The notes under the pieces are model-generated. The model was given only the letters and a program-made list of their open reading frames with translations, had not been told where the DNA came from and searched no databases. A stretch of DNA of 64,000 nt, taken from positions 124,001-188,000 of the forward strand of contig NC_013222.1 of the NCBI RefSeq assembly GCF_000024125.1. Reading direction: 5' to 3'. Position 1 is the first letter of the stretch, and each line of letters starts with the position of its first letter. The stretch comes from Robiginitalea biformata HTCC2501. Its GTDB lineage: Bacteria; Bacteroidota; Bacteroidia; Flavobacteriales; Flavobacteriaceae. Of the stretch, positions 17,743 to 25,285 are shown one piece after another. The translations under genes and the position numbers were made by a program.

Positions 17743-18473
17743 AGGATGTAAAAGATCAACCCGATCCGCAGGGGCACCATGTCCAGGTCGGCGCCGTCAG
17801 GCCCGGGGACATCGCTTTCAAACAGGTTGTTCAGGCCGTAGTACACGTGGAAGTTTATCGTATTGTAACCGATATTCAGCGTCAGGCCGTAGCGGAAATT
17901 GTCTGTATCCGTGTTGTAAAAACTGTCTTTAAATTCCGAGGTGACAAATTTGGACCTGGATCCGACCACATACCCCAGTTTGAATCCGGTATAGATGCGC
18001 CAGAAACTGTAATCCGTTGCCGTGGAATTCCGCCATCGGAACTGCACGGGCAATTCCACCAGGTGGGTCTCGATTTTATTCCGCTTGTAGGAGTCCTCCT
18101 CGTCCAGGATGATGTACTGGAAATCCTCGCCATTCTGAATGGCCCTGAGGTTGCTGTAATAGGAGTTCACGCCATATCCCAATCCGATTCCCAGGGCCAG
18201 GGTACGCTTCGGGTTGATGGGAAGGTCCTTGATAAACCCCATATAGATCCCGTAGGATATCAGGTTATTCTGGGAGACTCCTTCCGGCTGGTTCAGGAGC
18301 AGGTTAAAGGAGAACCCGACGTAGAACTGGTCTTCCAGGTATTCCGAATCGATGAGGGGCGCCCCGGTATCCAGGGAGTCCTTCGGGAGATCCGTGCCCG
18401 TGGGATTGCCTTCCTGACCGATAACAGGGACCAGGCAAAATAGCAGGATGAAAGTGGCGATTCGGGCTTTCAT
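17739..18473 (-). CDS. PorT-like outer-membrane beta-barrel protein
   Basis: 244 residues from the ATG at 18473. A start at 18500 would overlap the terminator at 18485-18517, and only the inner start opens with a signal peptide (MKARIATFILLFCLVPVIGQ). The body has alternating strands typical of an eight-stranded porT-family barrel (FYVGFSFNLLLNQPEG, LALGIGLGYGVNSYYSNL, YGLTLNIGYNTINFHVYYG) and ends in an aromatic strand. PorT/SprT is a component of the type IX secretion system, and I recall it in this gene neighbourhood beside rpoN in gliding Flavobacteria. A T9SS is also implied by the cargo protein at 33984. A generic PorT-family barrel is the alternative. Confidence 0.7.
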   Translation of the reverse strand: MKARIATFILLFCLVPVIGQEGNPTGTDLPKDSLDTGAPLIDSEYLEDQFYVGFSFNLLLNQPEGVSQNNLISYGIYMGFIKDLPINPKRTLALGIGLGYGVNSYYSNLRAIQNGEDFQYIILDEEDSYKRNKIETHLVELPVQFRWRNSTATDYSFWRIYTGFKLGYVVGSRSKFVTSEFKDSFYNTDTDNFRYGLTLNIGYNTINFHVYYGLNNLFESDVPGPDGADLDMVPLRIGLIFYIL

Positions 18474-18484
18474 ATGCACAACAT

Positions 18485-18517
18485 AAAAAAAACGCTTCAA
18501 AGACTGAAGCGTTTTTT
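18485..18517 (-). terminator. Terminator of the ExbB/ExbD operon
   Basis: AACGCTTC (18491-18498) pairs with GAAGCGTT (18506-18513), flanked by A and T runs. It separates the ExbD gene from the downstream PorT-like gene and can act in either direction. Confidence 0.75.
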
Positions 18518-18547
18518 ACATCTAAATTGGTTTTGAAAAAATGACTC

Positions 18548-19030
18548 CTACTGGATATTCCGGAAGGCATCCCCTTCGTAGGTCGTATAATTGACTTTCA
18601 GGGCATTAACCTTGCGCAGTTCCTGTTTGATATCCGATATCAGGCCCATATTGGCCTCCTTGTCTACCTTGAGTGCCGTGGTCAGCACATTCTGGATATC
18701 CTGGGGCTTCTTGGCCCGTTCCTGCAGGATGTAATCCCCGACTTCGGATACACTGGCAAACTTGTCATTCAACTGGATTTTGGGCTCGGTACCAAAGGTC
18801 TTCTGGTACTGGGTAGTGGGTTTCCCCACATAAATGTAAATTACCCGGTCCTTCTTTTCCAGCTTCTTGGTTTCACTCGCATTGGGCAACGTATTGTCCA
18901 CCATCAGCGTATTGTCCTTCATGGTGGTAACCGTCATGAAGAAGAACAGCAGCATGAAAACAATATCCGGCAGCGATGCCGTGGATACCGCCGGGATGTC
19001 GCCGTCTTTTTTCTTATTAAACTTAGCCAT
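18548..19030 (-). CDS. exbD: ExbD/TolR-family protein (second copy)
   Basis: 160 residues. One N-terminal membrane helix carries the conserved proton-path aspartate (Asp22 in SLPDIVFMLLFFFM), followed by a periplasmic domain. With ExbB it uses the proton gradient to energise TonB-dependent transport or a related process. It starts 12 bases after the first ExbD gene, in the same operon. Having two different ExbD proteins with one ExbB is common in Flavobacteria. Confidence 0.9.
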   Translation of the reverse strand: MAKFNKKKDGDIPAVSTASLPDIVFMLLFFFMTVTTMKDNTLMVDNTLPNASETKKLEKKDRVIYIYVGKPTTQYQKTFGTEPKIQLNDKFASVSEVGDYILQERAKKPQDIQNVLTTALKVDKEANMGLISDIKQELRKVNALKVNYTTYEGDAFRNIQ

Positions 19031-19042
19031 GTCTCGTCTTTT

Positions 19043-19648
19043 TTAATTTGAAGTTGTCTCGGCCTCCGAAAGTTTCTGAGGGAAGAGTTCCTGCACACGC
19101 AACACCTTTTCCTTCAGTTCTTCCCGGACATCCTCGTCGGTTTCGGGATTGAGATACTCCGCTTCCATATCCGTAAAATCCCGGCCGTACAACCTCTGTG
19201 CCTCCCGGTTCCTGAGCTCGTTATAGGCACCTACCAGTTCGTTCTGAACCGTAATATATGTGCCGTAACGGGTCTCCCGGTCGTTCTTGAGCGAAATAAT
19301 CGCCTTGCCCGGGTTATCCGATGATGCCTCATCCCCGGCGCCTTTGCAGTAATTGCAGGTTCCGTCTCCGCCATTGTCCAGAAAGGCCATGGCTTTTTCT
19401 CTCAGGTCCTGCAACTCCGTAAGCTCCTCTTCGACGAGCAACTGACCGTTCTTGTTGATATTCACCGTGAAGATGTTCTTCTGTTTAATCACCACATCCT
19501 CTTCCGGCGGCTCGATGGGCGGCAACATACGGTCCAGCCCCGCGTCGGTTTCAATGGTGGTGGTTACAAGGAAAAAGATCAACAGCAGGAAGGCGATATC
19601 CGCCATGGACCCTGCATTTACTTCCGGTGGTGCTCCTCTTCTAGGCAT
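19043..19648 (-). CDS. exbD: ExbD/TolR-family protein with a Cys-X2-Cys insert
   Basis: 201 residues, longer than a typical ExbD (about 140). The helix SMADIAFLLLIFFLVTTTIE has the conserved Asp17. Around residues 97-105 there is TCNYCKGAG, a Cys98-X2-Cys101-X-Gly-X-Gly motif like half of a DnaJ zinc finger, in the predicted periplasmic part. A charged, probably helical C-terminal tail follows (REAQRLYGRDFTDMEAEYL). The motif could be a disulfide or redox-sensitive site. The gene lies between the 147-residue membrane protein and the second ExbD. Confidence 0.88.
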   Translation of the reverse strand: MPRRGAPPEVNAGSMADIAFLLLIFFLVTTTIETDAGLDRMLPPIEPPEEDVVIKQKNIFTVNINKNGQLLVEEELTELQDLREKAMAFLDNGGDGTCNYCKGAGDEASSDNPGKAIISLKNDRETRYGTYITVQNELVGAYNELRNREAQRLYGRDFTDMEAEYLNPETDEDVREELKEKVLRVQELFPQKLSEAETTSN

Positions 19649-19659
19649 ATTCCTTGGAT

Positions 19660-20103
19660 TTACTTATTCGACATTTTCTTGATCCCTCCCCACAGCATGG
19701 AAGCTACGGCGATAATCACCAGGATGAAGAACATATTGAGGCCTGCGCCGATATTCTTCACGGTACTCTCGGTGGTTGTCACGCCTCTTCCCGCCATTTC
19801 CTCAACGGTGCCGTCTGCCCCGTCCGACAGGACATAGGCGATGGCGACTACCAGCAGGAAGCCGACGATGACAAACAACGTCTTTTTCAGGCTCGCCGGG
19901 TTGGAGAACAGGTTTTTAAGTGCGAACAACAGGCTGGAGACCACTGCGATTCCCAACAGGATGTACATGATGATAAACATCCCGTTCATGGCACCGCTGT
20001 CAATCGCCTCGGAAGCCGGCATTTCGCTTTCGGGAAGCATAAACCACAGAATGGCTGCAATCGCTCCCAGAACTATCAATAATATTTTTACAATCTTATG
20101 CAT
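19660..20103 (-). CDS. Membrane protein of the ExbB/ExbD operon
   Basis: 147 residues with about four hydrophobic helices (ILLIVLGAIAAILWFML, MFIIMYILLGIAVVSSLLFA, TLFVIVGFLLVVAIAYVL, MFFILVIIAVASMLWG). It is embedded between the ExbB and ExbD genes with short gaps (24 and 11 bases), so it is very likely made with them and may be part of the complex. I do not recognise a named family; similar genes sit in this position in other Flavobacteria as far as I recall. Confidence 0.8.
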   Translation of the reverse strand: MHKIVKILLIVLGAIAAILWFMLPESEMPASEAIDSGAMNGMFIIMYILLGIAVVSSLLFALKNLFSNPASLKKTLFVIVGFLLVVAIAYVLSDGADGTVEEMAGRGVTTTESTVKNIGAGLNMFFILVIIAVASMLWGGIKKMSNK

Positions 20104-20127
20104 GTTCTATGGTATTAGGCGTCCGAC

Positions 20128-20913
20128 TTACTTCTTGTGATCAACCAGCATATCGATCAGGATGATCGATGAATCTTCCATATCATTGACGATGCTGTCG
20201 ATCTTGGCAATGATGTAGTTGTAGAAGATCTGAAGGATGATCGCAGTAATCAGACCGAATACCGTCGTCAACAGGGCTACCTGGATATCCCCGGCAATCA
20301 GGGAAGCACTCAGGTTACCTACTGCGCTAATTTTCTGGAAGGCCTGGATCATACCGATTACCGTTCCCATGAACCCAAGCATCGGGGCAATGGCGATAAA
20401 GAGTGAAAGCCAGGATACGTTTTTCTCGAGTTGTCCCATCTGAACCCCGCCGTAGGCAACTACCGCCTTCTCGGCAGATTCAATACTCTCACCGGCCCGG
20501 TCGAGACCCTGATAGTAGATGGAGGCAACGGGGCCCTTGGTGTTGCGGCAAACTTCCTTGGCCGCTTCAACACCGCCGGAAGCCAGCGCATCTTCTACCT
20601 GTTGCTTCAGCTTGGTCGTGTTCGTGCTGGCCATATTGAGGTATATGATCCGCTCGATGGCTACCGCCAGTCCGAGAATCAGACAGAGCAGTACGATGCC
20701 CATGAATCCGGCACCCCCCTGGATGAATTGTTCTTTAAGAACCTGGGTAAATCCTCTGTCGTCGGCAGCAGCTGCATCGTCCTGTAGCATAACAGTCGCT
20801 GTAGTCAGGGTTGAAGACAGGTTTGAAAGGATTGCTGGCGCTTTAGCGCTTACCGTATTTGTTCCGAGGACAAATAGCCCAGCCAGAGCCAGGAATGAGA
20901 ATAATTTTTTCAT
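20128..20913 (-). CDS. exbB: ExbB/TolQ/MotA-family proton channel protein
   Basis: 261 residues. An N-terminal signal-like stretch (MKKLFSFLALAGLFVLGTNT) precedes the three-helix ExbB core: GIVLLCLILGLAVAIERIIY, then LSLFIAIAPMLGFMGTVIGM and ALLTTVFGLITAIILQIFYN. The last two are the hallmark of the family. It is the first gene of a minus-strand operon of four. A near-consensus -7 box (TATCTTTA) reads on the minus strand at 20949-20956. It probably powers TonB-dependent receptors such as the one at the left edge, though a role with T9SS or gliding cannot be excluded. Confidence 0.92.
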   Translation of the reverse strand: MKKLFSFLALAGLFVLGTNTVSAKAPAILSNLSSTLTTATVMLQDDAAAADDRGFTQVLKEQFIQGGAGFMGIVLLCLILGLAVAIERIIYLNMASTNTTKLKQQVEDALASGGVEAAKEVCRNTKGPVASIYYQGLDRAGESIESAEKAVVAYGGVQMGQLEKNVSWLSLFIAIAPMLGFMGTVIGMIQAFQKISAVGNLSASLIAGDIQVALLTTVFGLITAIILQIFYNYIIAKIDSIVNDMEDSSIILIDMLVDHKK

Positions 20914-21077
20914 TTTTTCAAACTTAAATTTAGATTAGTTATTAGGGTTAAAGATAACAAAAAATTGGAATTAAAAAACTAAAATCAGGGGCTCCAGGCC
21001 CCGGAATCCTTAAAAAACCCGAGGGTTTTCAGCATATATTCAGCCTGGTTCAGAAAATCCTTGTGAATCTTTCAAAA

Positions 21078-21277
21078 CCGCCTCCGGGATTAGCTGCGCT
21101 GATCCCTCAACCTCTTTCAGTGTGCCGGACAAGCATGGGAATCTCCGTTCGGCTGCGCCGACCGGTTTCCCCCCTTCATCATTTCAATCCGCCTCCGGGA
21201 TTAGCTGCGCTGATCCCTCAACCTCTATCAGTGTGCCGGACAAGCATGGGAATCTCCGTTCGGCTGCGCCGACCGGT
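21078..21277. repeat. Tandem 89-bp direct repeat, two copies
   Basis: Copy 1 is 21078-21166 and copy 2 is 21189-21277, a period of 111 bases, with one mismatch in 89 that I can see (T at 21115 region versus A). Both begin CCGCCTCCGGGATTAGCTGC and end in GACCGGT. The intervening 22 bases are not repeated. The period is a multiple of three, so open frames cross it, but no start, codon bias or domain supports a protein. Confidence 0.9.
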
Positions 21278-21280
21278 ATG

Positions 21281-21360
21281 CTCTCAAAACCGCGACTTTC
21301 AAAAGCGGGCTTTTGACGGCGCTTGTTTTGAGAGCATCACCGCCGCGGTGCGGCGGTGAT
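21281..21360. repeat. Nested inverted repeats downstream of tRNA-Ser
   Basis: CTCTCAAAAC (21281-21290) pairs with GTTTTGAGAG (21325-21334). Inside it TCAAAAG pairs with CTTTTGA around CGGG (21299-21316). Directly beside it ATCACCGCCG (21336-21345) pairs with CGGCGGTGAT (21351-21360) around five bases. The last hairpin starts 12 bases beyond the 3' end of tRNA-Ser on the minus strand and could help end its transcript, although no T run follows. Confidence 0.75.
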
Positions 21361-21371
21361 TCCCTTTTGTG

Positions 21372-21459
21372 CAGAGAGGAAGGGATTCGAACCCTCGATG
21401 CACTTTTGGTGCATACACACTTTCCAGGCGTGCGCCTTCGACCACTCGGCCACCTCTCT
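21372..21459 (-). tRNA. tRNA-Ser (anticodon GGA)
   Basis: 88 bases on the minus strand. The acceptor stem AGAGAGG pairs with CCTCTCT, with discriminator G. The D-arm region reads GTGGCCGAGTGG, the anticodon loop CTGGAAA gives GGA (plus-strand 21423-21425), and the T loop is GGTTCGAATCC. A long variable arm (GTATGCACC...GGTGCAT-type pairing) is typical of serine tRNAs. The 3' CCA is not encoded. Confidence 0.95.
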
Positions 21460-21524
21460 AAAATACCCGAAAAACGGGGTGCCCAATAAACAAAAAATTT
21501 AGGATTATATGAAATTTTGCCCGG

Positions 21525-22562
21525 TTAATTTTGGGACATCTCACCCCGTAGCGGGGATTCAAATATGGTTTTGAAGGACTTAGGGGAAACCGACGAACCG
21601 AGCAGGTACATGAGCTTGGCCAGGGCGGCTTCCGACGTAATGTCCCGTCCGTCGATCAGCGGTATATCCAGCAGGCCCGAACTGGTTTCGTAACGCCCCA
21701 TCAAAACGGAGCCCCCGCTGCACTGGGTTACGTTTACGATGTGCAATCCCCGGCCGGCCGCTTCCCTCAGGGCATCCAGGAGCCAGGGGGCCGACGGGGC
21801 ATTCCCGGCCCCGAACGTTTCCAGTACCACCCCTTTCAAACCGGGGGCACCGAGCTGGTGGCGCAGCCAGTCCGGGTGCATCCCGGGGAAGAGCCGCACC
21901 ACCCCTACCTGGTTCACGAGGTCCGTGCGCACCTTGAGGGCGCTTTTTCTGGGGGTGCGCCAAAGCGCTTCCTTCCGGACCTTCAGGTGGACGCCGGACA
22001 CTGCCAGGGGCGGGTAGTTCGGGGAATCAAAGGCTTCGAAGTGCTCTGTATTGACCTTGGTCGTCCGGTTGCCGCGGAACAATTTGTACTCAAAATACAG
22101 GCAGACCTCGCGGACCAGGGGCTCGCCCCCTTCCGACAGGGCGGCAATCTGAATGGAGGTAATCAGGTTTTCCTTCGCATCGGTGCGCAGGTCGCCGATG
22201 GGAAGCTGGGATCCCGTCAGGATAACGGGCTTGGCGAGGTTCTCGAGCATGAAGCTCAGGGCCGAAGCCGTGTAGCTCATCGTATCGCTGCCGTGTAAAA
22301 CGACGAAGCCGTCGTACCGGTCGTAATGCTCCCCGATCAGGGTGGCGAGTTGTTGCCAGTGCGGCAGATCCATGTTTGAGGAGTCGATCGGGTTGGCAAA
22401 GGCCACCGTATCGATCCGGCAATCGAGCTGGTGCAGCTCGGGTATCTGTTGGAGCAGGTTGTTGAAGTCGAAGGCGCGGAGGGATCCCGACCCGTAGTCG
22501 CGGACCATTCCGATGGTTCCCCCCGTGTAGATGAGCAAGATGCCGGTGCCGTTTCTGGCCAT
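21525..22562 (-). CDS. ansA: Type I L-asparaginase
   Basis: 345 residues. It hydrolyses asparagine to aspartate and ammonia in the cytoplasm. The first catalytic threonine lies in LLIYTGGTIGM, and the second conserved segment is FVVLHGSDTMSYTASAL; both are family signatures. No signal peptide, which supports type I (cytoplasmic) over type II. It starts 12 bases after the TatD-family gene, so the two form an operon followed by tRNA-Ser. Confidence 0.93.
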   Translation of the reverse strand: MARNGTGILLIYTGGTIGMVRDYGSGSLRAFDFNNLLQQIPELHQLDCRIDTVAFANPIDSSNMDLPHWQQLATLIGEHYDRYDGFVVLHGSDTMSYTASALSFMLENLAKPVILTGSQLPIGDLRTDAKENLITSIQIAALSEGGEPLVREVCLYFEYKLFRGNRTTKVNTEHFEAFDSPNYPPLAVSGVHLKVRKEALWRTPRKSALKVRTDLVNQVGVVRLFPGMHPDWLRHQLGAPGLKGVVLETFGAGNAPSAPWLLDALREAAGRGLHIVNVTQCSGGSVLMGRYETSSGLLDIPLIDGRDITSEAALAKLMYLLGSSVSPKSFKTIFESPLRGEMSQN

Positions 22563-22574
22563 AAGACGTACTTT

Positions 22575-23342
22575 TTAAACGCCAAAGACCTCCCGGGAAG
22601 TCTCCGTCGTGATTTCTGCGATGCGCGCTTCGGGAATCCCGTAGATTTCCGACAGGCGGGAAACCACGAATTTCAGGTAGGCGGGTTCATTGCGTTTACC
22701 CCGGTGGGGCGTCGGCGCCAGGTAGGGCGAATCGGTTTCCAGCACCAGCGATTCCAGGGGGAGCTCGTCCAGGAACTGGTCGATCTTCCCGTTCTTAAAG
22801 GTAGCCACCCCGCCAATCCCGAGCTTCATCCCGTAGGCCAGGGCGAGCCGGGCCTGTTCCAGCGTTCCGGTAAAGCAGTGGAAGATGCCGCGCAGGTCCG
22901 GCCCCTGGCATTCGGCGAGGATTTCAAAAATTTCGTCAAAGGCTTCCCGGCAATGGATAACAATTGGCAGCCCCCGGGATTTTGCCATCCGGATCTGCCG
23001 GCGAAAGGCTTCCTGCTGGGCTTCGAGCCGGGTTTGGTCCCAGTACAGGTCAATCCCGATCTCCCCGACGGCCACGTAGCCCCCGCGGTCCAGTTCGCGT
23101 TCGACATGCCGGAGTTCTGCCTCAAAATCCTCCTTCACGTGGGTGGGGTGCAGACCGCACATGAGGAAAACCTCATCCGGGTAAGCTTCCCGCAAATCCC
23201 GCATCCGCTCCGTATAGGCGGAGTCGATGGCGGGGATAAAAAACCGCTCCACGCCTTCGGCCCGGGCACGGGCCATCATCCGGGCCCGGTCCTCGTCAAA
23301 AGCTTCCACGTATAAATGGGCGTGTGTATCTGTCAGGGTCAC
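22575..23342 (-). CDS. TatD-family metal-dependent DNase
   Basis: 255 residues. The N-terminal DTHAHLYVEAF carries the His-X-His metal ligands of the TIM-barrel amidohydrolase fold. GEIGIDLYWD, IVIHCREAFDE, FHCFTGTLEQA and LETDSPYLAP are the remaining TatD signatures. The family acts as 3'-5' exonucleases in repair or RNA turnover. It is the first gene of the TatD-ansA operon and is divergent from the retropepsin-like gene 36 bases away. Confidence 0.93.
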   Translation of the reverse strand: MTLTDTHAHLYVEAFDEDRARMMARARAEGVERFFIPAIDSAYTERMRDLREAYPDEVFLMCGLHPTHVKEDFEAELRHVERELDRGGYVAVGEIGIDLYWDQTRLEAQQEAFRRQIRMAKSRGLPIVIHCREAFDEIFEILAECQGPDLRGIFHCFTGTLEQARLALAYGMKLGIGGVATFKNGKIDQFLDELPLESLVLETDSPYLAPTPHRGKRNEPAYLKFVVSRLSEIYGIPEARIAEITTETSREVFGV

Positions 23343-23378
23343 GGCGCAAAAATAGGATTATCTTTATCAAAAAATCTC

Positions 23379-23816
23379 ATGGGCACCCTTAAAAAGTTCC
23401 TGCTGGACCGCGGCTTCAGCGCAATGCCCCTGGAACGCACCCGCACCGACCACCTGGCGCTCTCCGGTTCCCTGAACGGGGTGACCGGCCGTTTTATCCT
23501 GGATACCGGGGCCTCCAATACCTGCGTGGGGCTCGACCGGACGGAGCGCTTCCGCCTGCTTACCGAAATCTCCGAGATCCGGGCCGCAGGGGCAGGAGCA
23601 GTAGATATGGAGACCCTGGTTTCCGATGGGAACACCCTGGCGCTGGAAGGTTGGGAACGCCCGGACATGCAGGTTGTCCTCTTTGACCTCAGCCATGTGA
23701 ACCAGGCCCTGGAAAGCCAGGACGAACCCCCCGTGGACGGCATCCTCGGGGCGGATATCCTGCACGGCGGCAAGGCAGTCATCGACTACGATTCCTGCAA
23801 CCTCTATCTCAAATAA
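23379..23816 (+). CDS. Retropepsin-like aspartyl protease family protein
   Basis: 145 residues from ATG 23379; a longer frame to 23316 would overlap the divergent TatD gene. RFILDTGASNTCV contains the catalytic Asp-Thr-Gly motif at residues 42-44, and VDGILGADILHGGKAVIDYD contains the second conserved Leu-Gly-X-Asp segment. This is the clan AA architecture of single-lobe, dimer-forming proteases. No signal peptide or membrane helix is visible, so it is probably cytoplasmic. A near-consensus -7 box TATCTTTA lies at 23359-23366. Substrate unknown. Confidence 0.78.
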   Translation: MGTLKKFLLDRGFSAMPLERTRTDHLALSGSLNGVTGRFILDTGASNTCVGLDRTERFRLLTEISEIRAAGAGAVDMETLVSDGNTLALEGWERPDMQVVLFDLSHVNQALESQDEPPVDGILGADILHGGKAVIDYDSCNLYLK

Positions 23817-23819
23817 AAA

Positions 23820-23837
23820 CCCCGGCCGGGGCCGGGG
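23820..23837 (-). terminator. Terminator hairpin after sucB
   Basis: CCCCGGC pairs with GCCGGGG around a short loop at 23820-23837. On the minus strand it is followed by GTTTTTATTT, so it should stop sucA-sucB transcripts. On the plus strand the T run is far away. Confidence 0.65.
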
Positions 23838-23899
23838 CATCGCAATAATTAATCCGTTTTTGTTTCCGGTATCCGAGAATACCGATGCCGGGGTACCGG

Positions 23900-25192
23900 C
23901 TAGAGCTCCAACGCTTTTTTCAGGTCCCCGTCCATGAGGTGTTCCACCGGGTTCTCGATCGCCTCCTTAATAGCCACGAGGAATCCGACAGATTCCTTCC
24001 CGTCGATAATCCGGTGGTCGTAGGAAAGCGCCACGTACATTACCGGCGCGATGGCGATGGCGCCGTCGCGGACGATGGCCCGTTCGACGATGTTGTGCAT
24101 CCCCAGGATACCGCTCTGGGGCGGGTTGATGATCGGGGTGGAGAGCATCGAACCGAAGACGCCGCCGTTGGAGATTGTAAAGGTACCCCCGGTCATTTCG
24201 TCAACGGTGATCTGTCCGTCGCGGGCCCGGAGCGCCAATCGCTTGACCTCTTCTTCGATGCCGCGGAAACTCAGGTTTTCCGCATTGCGGATCACCGGCA
24301 CCATCAAGCCTTTCGGTCCGGACACGGCGATGCTGATATCGCAGTAATCGTAGGTAATCATTTCCTTGCCGTCGATCATGGAATTCACCGCCGGGAACTG
24401 TTGGAGCGCCCGGATCACGGCTTTGGTGAAGAACGACATAAAGCCGAGTCCCACCCCGTGCTTCTCCTTAAAAGCTTCCTTGTGTTCCGCACGGATATCG
24501 AATACCGCAGACATGTCCACCTCGTTGAAGGTCGTCAGCATGGCTGTTTCGTTTTTGGCGGATACCAGGCGTTCGGCCACCTTGCGCCGCAACATGGAAA
24601 GTTTGCTCCGGGACTCCCCGCGGGATCCACCTCCGGGGCTGCCCATGGAAGGCACGGCTTTAACGGCGTCGTCCTTGGTAATGCGGCCGTCTTTTCCAGA
24701 GCCCTTCACGGATGCCGGGTCGATGCCTTTTTCATCGAGGATCTTCTTCGCTGCAGGCGATGCAACCCCGGAAGCATAGGTTTCCTTGGCCTGCCTGGGT
24801 TGCGGGGCCTTTGATCCCCCGGCCTGGCCTGCCTGTTCTTTTTGCTTGTCGAGTTCCTTTTCGGCGTTTCCGCCAGAGCCTTCATCCCCCTTGCCCACGG
24901 AATCCGTTCCGGCGCTGCCTTCCTGGTCTTTGCCCCCGGAAGCGTCCGGCTTTTCCGCATCCGTATCGATCAGGCAAACGACTTCGCCAACGGCCACGGC
25001 ATCCCCTTCTTCGGCTTTCAAGGTGATCACCCCGCTTTCCTCGGCGGGCAACTCCAGGGTGGCCTTGTCGGAGTCCACCTCGGCAATGGCCTGGTCCTTT
25101 TCGACGTAGTCCCCGTCCGAAACGAGCCATTGGGCAATTTCCACTTCCGTGATGGATTCGCCCGGAGAAGGTACTTTCATTTCTAGAATCAT
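23900..25192 (-). CDS. sucB: Dihydrolipoamide succinyltransferase (E2 of 2-oxoglutarate dehydrogenase)
   Basis: 430 residues. The lipoyl domain is at 1-76 with the modified lysine at Lys43 (EVDSDKATLEL). A long Gly/Ser/Glu/Lys linker at about 80-135 leads to a peripheral-subunit-binding domain (ASPAAKKILDEKGIDPASVK). The catalytic domain ends with SYDHRIIDGKE, which holds the His and Asp active-site residues. It transfers the succinyl group to CoA in the TCA cycle. sucA lies 93 bases upstream in the same direction; the E3 subunit is not in the window. Confidence 0.96.
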   Translation of the reverse strand: MILEMKVPSPGESITEVEIAQWLVSDGDYVEKDQAIAEVDSDKATLELPAEESGVITLKAEEGDAVAVGEVVCLIDTDAEKPDASGGKDQEGSAGTDSVGKGDEGSGGNAEKELDKQKEQAGQAGGSKAPQPRQAKETYASGVASPAAKKILDEKGIDPASVKGSGKDGRITKDDAVKAVPSMGSPGGGSRGESRSKLSMLRRKVAERLVSAKNETAMLTTFNEVDMSAVFDIRAEHKEAFKEKHGVGLGFMSFFTKAVIRALQQFPAVNSMIDGKEMITYDYCDISIAVSGPKGLMVPVIRNAENLSFRGIEEEVKRLALRARDGQITVDEMTGGTFTISNGGVFGSMLSTPIINPPQSGILGMHNIVERAIVRDGAIAIAPVMYVALSYDHRIIDGKESVGFLVAIKEAIENPVEHLMDGDLKKALEL

Positions 25193-25285
25193 GCGATTTC
25201 CTCTTTTTGTATTTTTTCAGTTGCTGTGTGAAACAAAATCTTACTGTTTCCTATCCCAATGGTATTTTGCCGGCGGCCGCCCGGG

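Noticed and set aside
21078..21277. CRISPR array
   Set aside because: Only two copies, unit far too long, one short spacer and no cas genes in the window.
21063..21359. A 98-codon frame with an internal repeat
   Set aside because: It simply reads the 89-bp DNA repeat; the 111-base period keeps all three frames in register, so openness is not evidence of coding.
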